Of a stretch of DNA of 64,000 nt, positions 62,180-64,000 are shown piece after piece. The translations under genes and the position numbers were made by a program. How positions within the stretch are numbered: the stretch's first letter is position 1; each line of letters starts with the position of its first letter. Below the pieces are notes generated by a model. That model saw nothing but the letters and a program-made list of their open reading frames with translations, did no database searches and was not told the origin of the DNA. This DNA is from Ricinus communis (taxonomy: Eukaryota; Streptophyta; Magnoliopsida; Malpighiales; Euphorbiaceae), in NCBI RefSeq assembly GCF_019578655.1, contig NC_063265.1, forward strand, positions 7,226,501 through 7,290,500, in the 5' to 3' direction.

Positions 62180-62935
62180 CGGGCACTACAATTCTTTTTT
62201 TCTATTAGAATTTTCATTATTTTTATTTTCCTCAAGAAATCTGTCCTCGAATCTTTGATTATCGGAGAATGAAATTAACACTTGATCACCTACCTCAATA
62301 TTATCATGTTCATTTAAGTACTGAAGCATGTTTGACTGTAATTTAGATACTAAAATGATGGTAGCCACATTTGCACAATTCCCCATCAATTCATCTTTAC
62401 ATTTACTATGTAATCATTTGTAAAAACAGGTTAAAGAAAAAACAACAAAATTACTACATTCCTTTACGTGTTTTACACTCAATTGATGTTGCTTATTACT
62501 CGTGTTAGCTGAATTTTGGTTATAAGCAAAAGGCACAAACTAATAGTTTTACTGTTAAGGAACAAAACATAAGCAAATAAATAAATAATTAAAACAATGA
62601 TTATTAGAAACGCAACAATTAGGAAGAAAGGCTATGATTTCATAATTGACAAAGATAATTTTAAATAATCATATTTTTAAATGCATTAATAATTCAAAAT
62701 ATAGGAATTAGGGCAGAATATTTTTAATTGATAAGTTCTTTTTTCTTTTTTGTGTAGAACTTAGAGAAAAATAGAATTCAAGACAATAAGATAATTCAAA
62801 CGCTTTATAAAACTAAAGCAGAATACTTACGTAATTTTTTTATATTATTTTTATAGAACTAATTCATAAAAACTAGATGAACAAATATGGTTTAAAGCCA
62901 AACTCTAATACCAAACTGATGACAACCTTACAAAG
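62180..62935 (-). mobile_element. Remnant of an LTR retroelement
   Basis: On the minus strand, TGTCATCAGTTTGGTATTAGAG (reverse of 62908-62929) resembles an LTR end in CA followed a few bases later by an iMet-type primer-binding site (TGGTATTAGAG, two changes from TGGTATCAGAG). About 500 bases further, 62389-62186 is a 67-codon frame (VGDQVLISFSDNQRFEDRFL) with no firm match. The adjoining TGTAGTGCCCGAATTTGACT (reverse of about 62171-62191) looks like an LTR start. Together these suggest a collapsed element, but no LTR pair could be aligned. Confidence 0.35.
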
Positions 62936-63141
62936 TTGTTATGAGACCTCAAAACGCAGAATAAGATAATCAAACTTGAAAAAAGGCTAAAATAAGATTT
63001 GTATATTGAAACCTTGACCAATGTTTATAAAGAAAAATGAATTAAAAATATTAAAAAAAATTATATTCCACATTCATGAAATAAAAAATTAAAAATATAA
63101 GATAAATTGGATTAGTAACACAATATAAGATATAATCTATA

Positions 63142-63790
63142 TCTATATATATTAATCTCTAACATGTGTACTTACTTTTGACACATGAAATTTGAATTTA
63201 TATGTAATTTTATAGTTTTTTCTATTTATTTATTGATTCATGAATTACATTCCTAATTAAACACTATTTTTATCCTAAAAAATAGTATATTAATTATATT
63301 TTAATATTATATTAACTAATAAACAGTTTCCTAATCAGATAACGATATTAATTCTATCATAAATAATAGCATATTAATTAAATTTTAATATTATATTAAC
63401 TAATAAATTATTTTATAATTTAATAATAATTCTAATTCTAGAAATTAACATTTTAAATTATATCTTTAGTATTATATTCAATAATAAATTAATTTTTAAT
63501 TATATAATAAAATTCTAATTTTAAAAATCACAATATCAATTATATTGATCTATTAATTTATATAATATTAAAATTGATTAATAAATAATACTTAAGATAA
63601 TTTTTATATTATTACATTAATAAAATTTTAAAATTTGAAAAGATTAAAAACATTTAAAATTAGTTAGTCTGCCATTATTTTTTAAAATTTATAAATTAAA
63701 TATTAAAATTTTTATAAAAATGTATCTATCAATTTATTTTTATAATCAAAATAATAATAACGGTTGTACAATGCACGGATAAATGACTAG
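63142..63790 (+). mobile_element. Helitron-like element with best-preserved ends
   Basis: Starts TC (after an A) with TATATATATTAATC. It has GACACATGAAATT motifs in the first 60 bases, AT-rich filler, then AATCAAAATAATAATAACGG, a TTGTACAA palindrome, ATGCACGGATAAATGA and CTAG at 63787-63790, followed by T. These are the structural marks of a non-autonomous Helitron (TC start, subterminal hairpin, CTRR end, A/T insertion site). Confidence 0.55.
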
Positions 63791-64000
63791 TATATATTAA
63801 TTTCTGAACCCCAAATTTTTTTTGATATCTTTGCTTAATCTTTGACATATAAGATTTTTATTTTGACATGTATACTTACTTTTGGTATATGATATTCAAG
63901 CTTTATATATAATTTTATAGTGTTTTAATTAATTTATTAATAATTTTTATATTATTATATTAATAAAATTTTAAAATATAAAAAACTAACAAAGACGTTA
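63791..64000 (+). mobile_element. Second Helitron-like unit in tandem, cut by the window end
   Basis: Directly after the CTAG end of the previous copy, TATATATTAATTTCTGAACC begins another copy of the same family. It matches the reverse complement of 7480-7650 (paired GACATGT motifs, then AATATAAAAAACTAACAAAGAC). It runs off the window. Confidence 0.5.

Noticed and set aside
1..64000. CRISPR arrays, operons, prokaryotic features
   Set aside because: No spaced repeat array; introns, leader introns, plant gene families and LTR elements show a plant nuclear genome.

Overview
This is a plant nuclear window. Genes with GT-AG introns and 5'-leader introns sit in long, very AT-rich intergenic DNA that holds an LTR retroelement and Helitron-like repeats. 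Gene content and protein style fit a rosid eudicot, possibly Euphorbiaceae/Malpighiales; the species is an inference, not read from the sequence.

Five protein-coding genes are supported. (1) 4076-6313 (+): a WEB-family (DUF827) coiled-coil protein, two exons, 555 aa. (2) 25618-28894 (+): a secreted plant protein with two saposin B domains, five coding exons, 242 aa. (3) 37917-39308 (+): an intronless-CDS CBL-interacting protein kinase closest to CIPK20, 463 aa, behind an intron-containing leader. (4) 46404-41792 (-): a membrane-anchored, Cys4 zinc-ribbon, charged-coil protein (plant 'stress response NST1-like' family), three coding exons, 900 aa, with a 5'UTR intron. (5) 58037-59734 (+): an AZG1-like adenine/guanine permease, intronless, 565 aa. 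From memory, Arabidopsis carries homologues of 1, 2 and 4 close together (At3g51720, At3g51730, At3g51640), so the block looks like preserved microsynteny.

Between genes 1 and 2 (8306-19785) lies the most unusual object: a Ty3/gypsy retroelement arranged as an 11.5-kb palindrome. A complete 2.39-kb LTR, a tRNA-iMet primer-binding site, gag, protease, RT, RNase H and part of integrase run inward on the minus strand from the right end. A shorter, deletion-riddled copy of the same segment runs inward on the plus strand from the left end. The arms meet with essentially no spacer inside the integrase core. The outer ends are both TG/CA LTR termini, and a 13-15 bp direct duplication flanks the whole unit, so it behaves as a single insertion. 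Both LTR promoters would point at the centre, so any read-through transcript would be self-complementary.

The rest is AT-rich spacer with a family of short Helitron-like elements (TC start, CTAG/CTAA end) at about 7.3, 8.2/19.8, 21.3, 23.7 and 63.1 kb. One of these holds a 1.2-kb insertion bounded by a 5-bp duplication. There is also a decayed LTR-element remnant near 62.2-62.9 kb, several (TA)n tracts and weak SINE-like traces. I found no rRNA gene, no credible tRNA gene and no CRISPR array.
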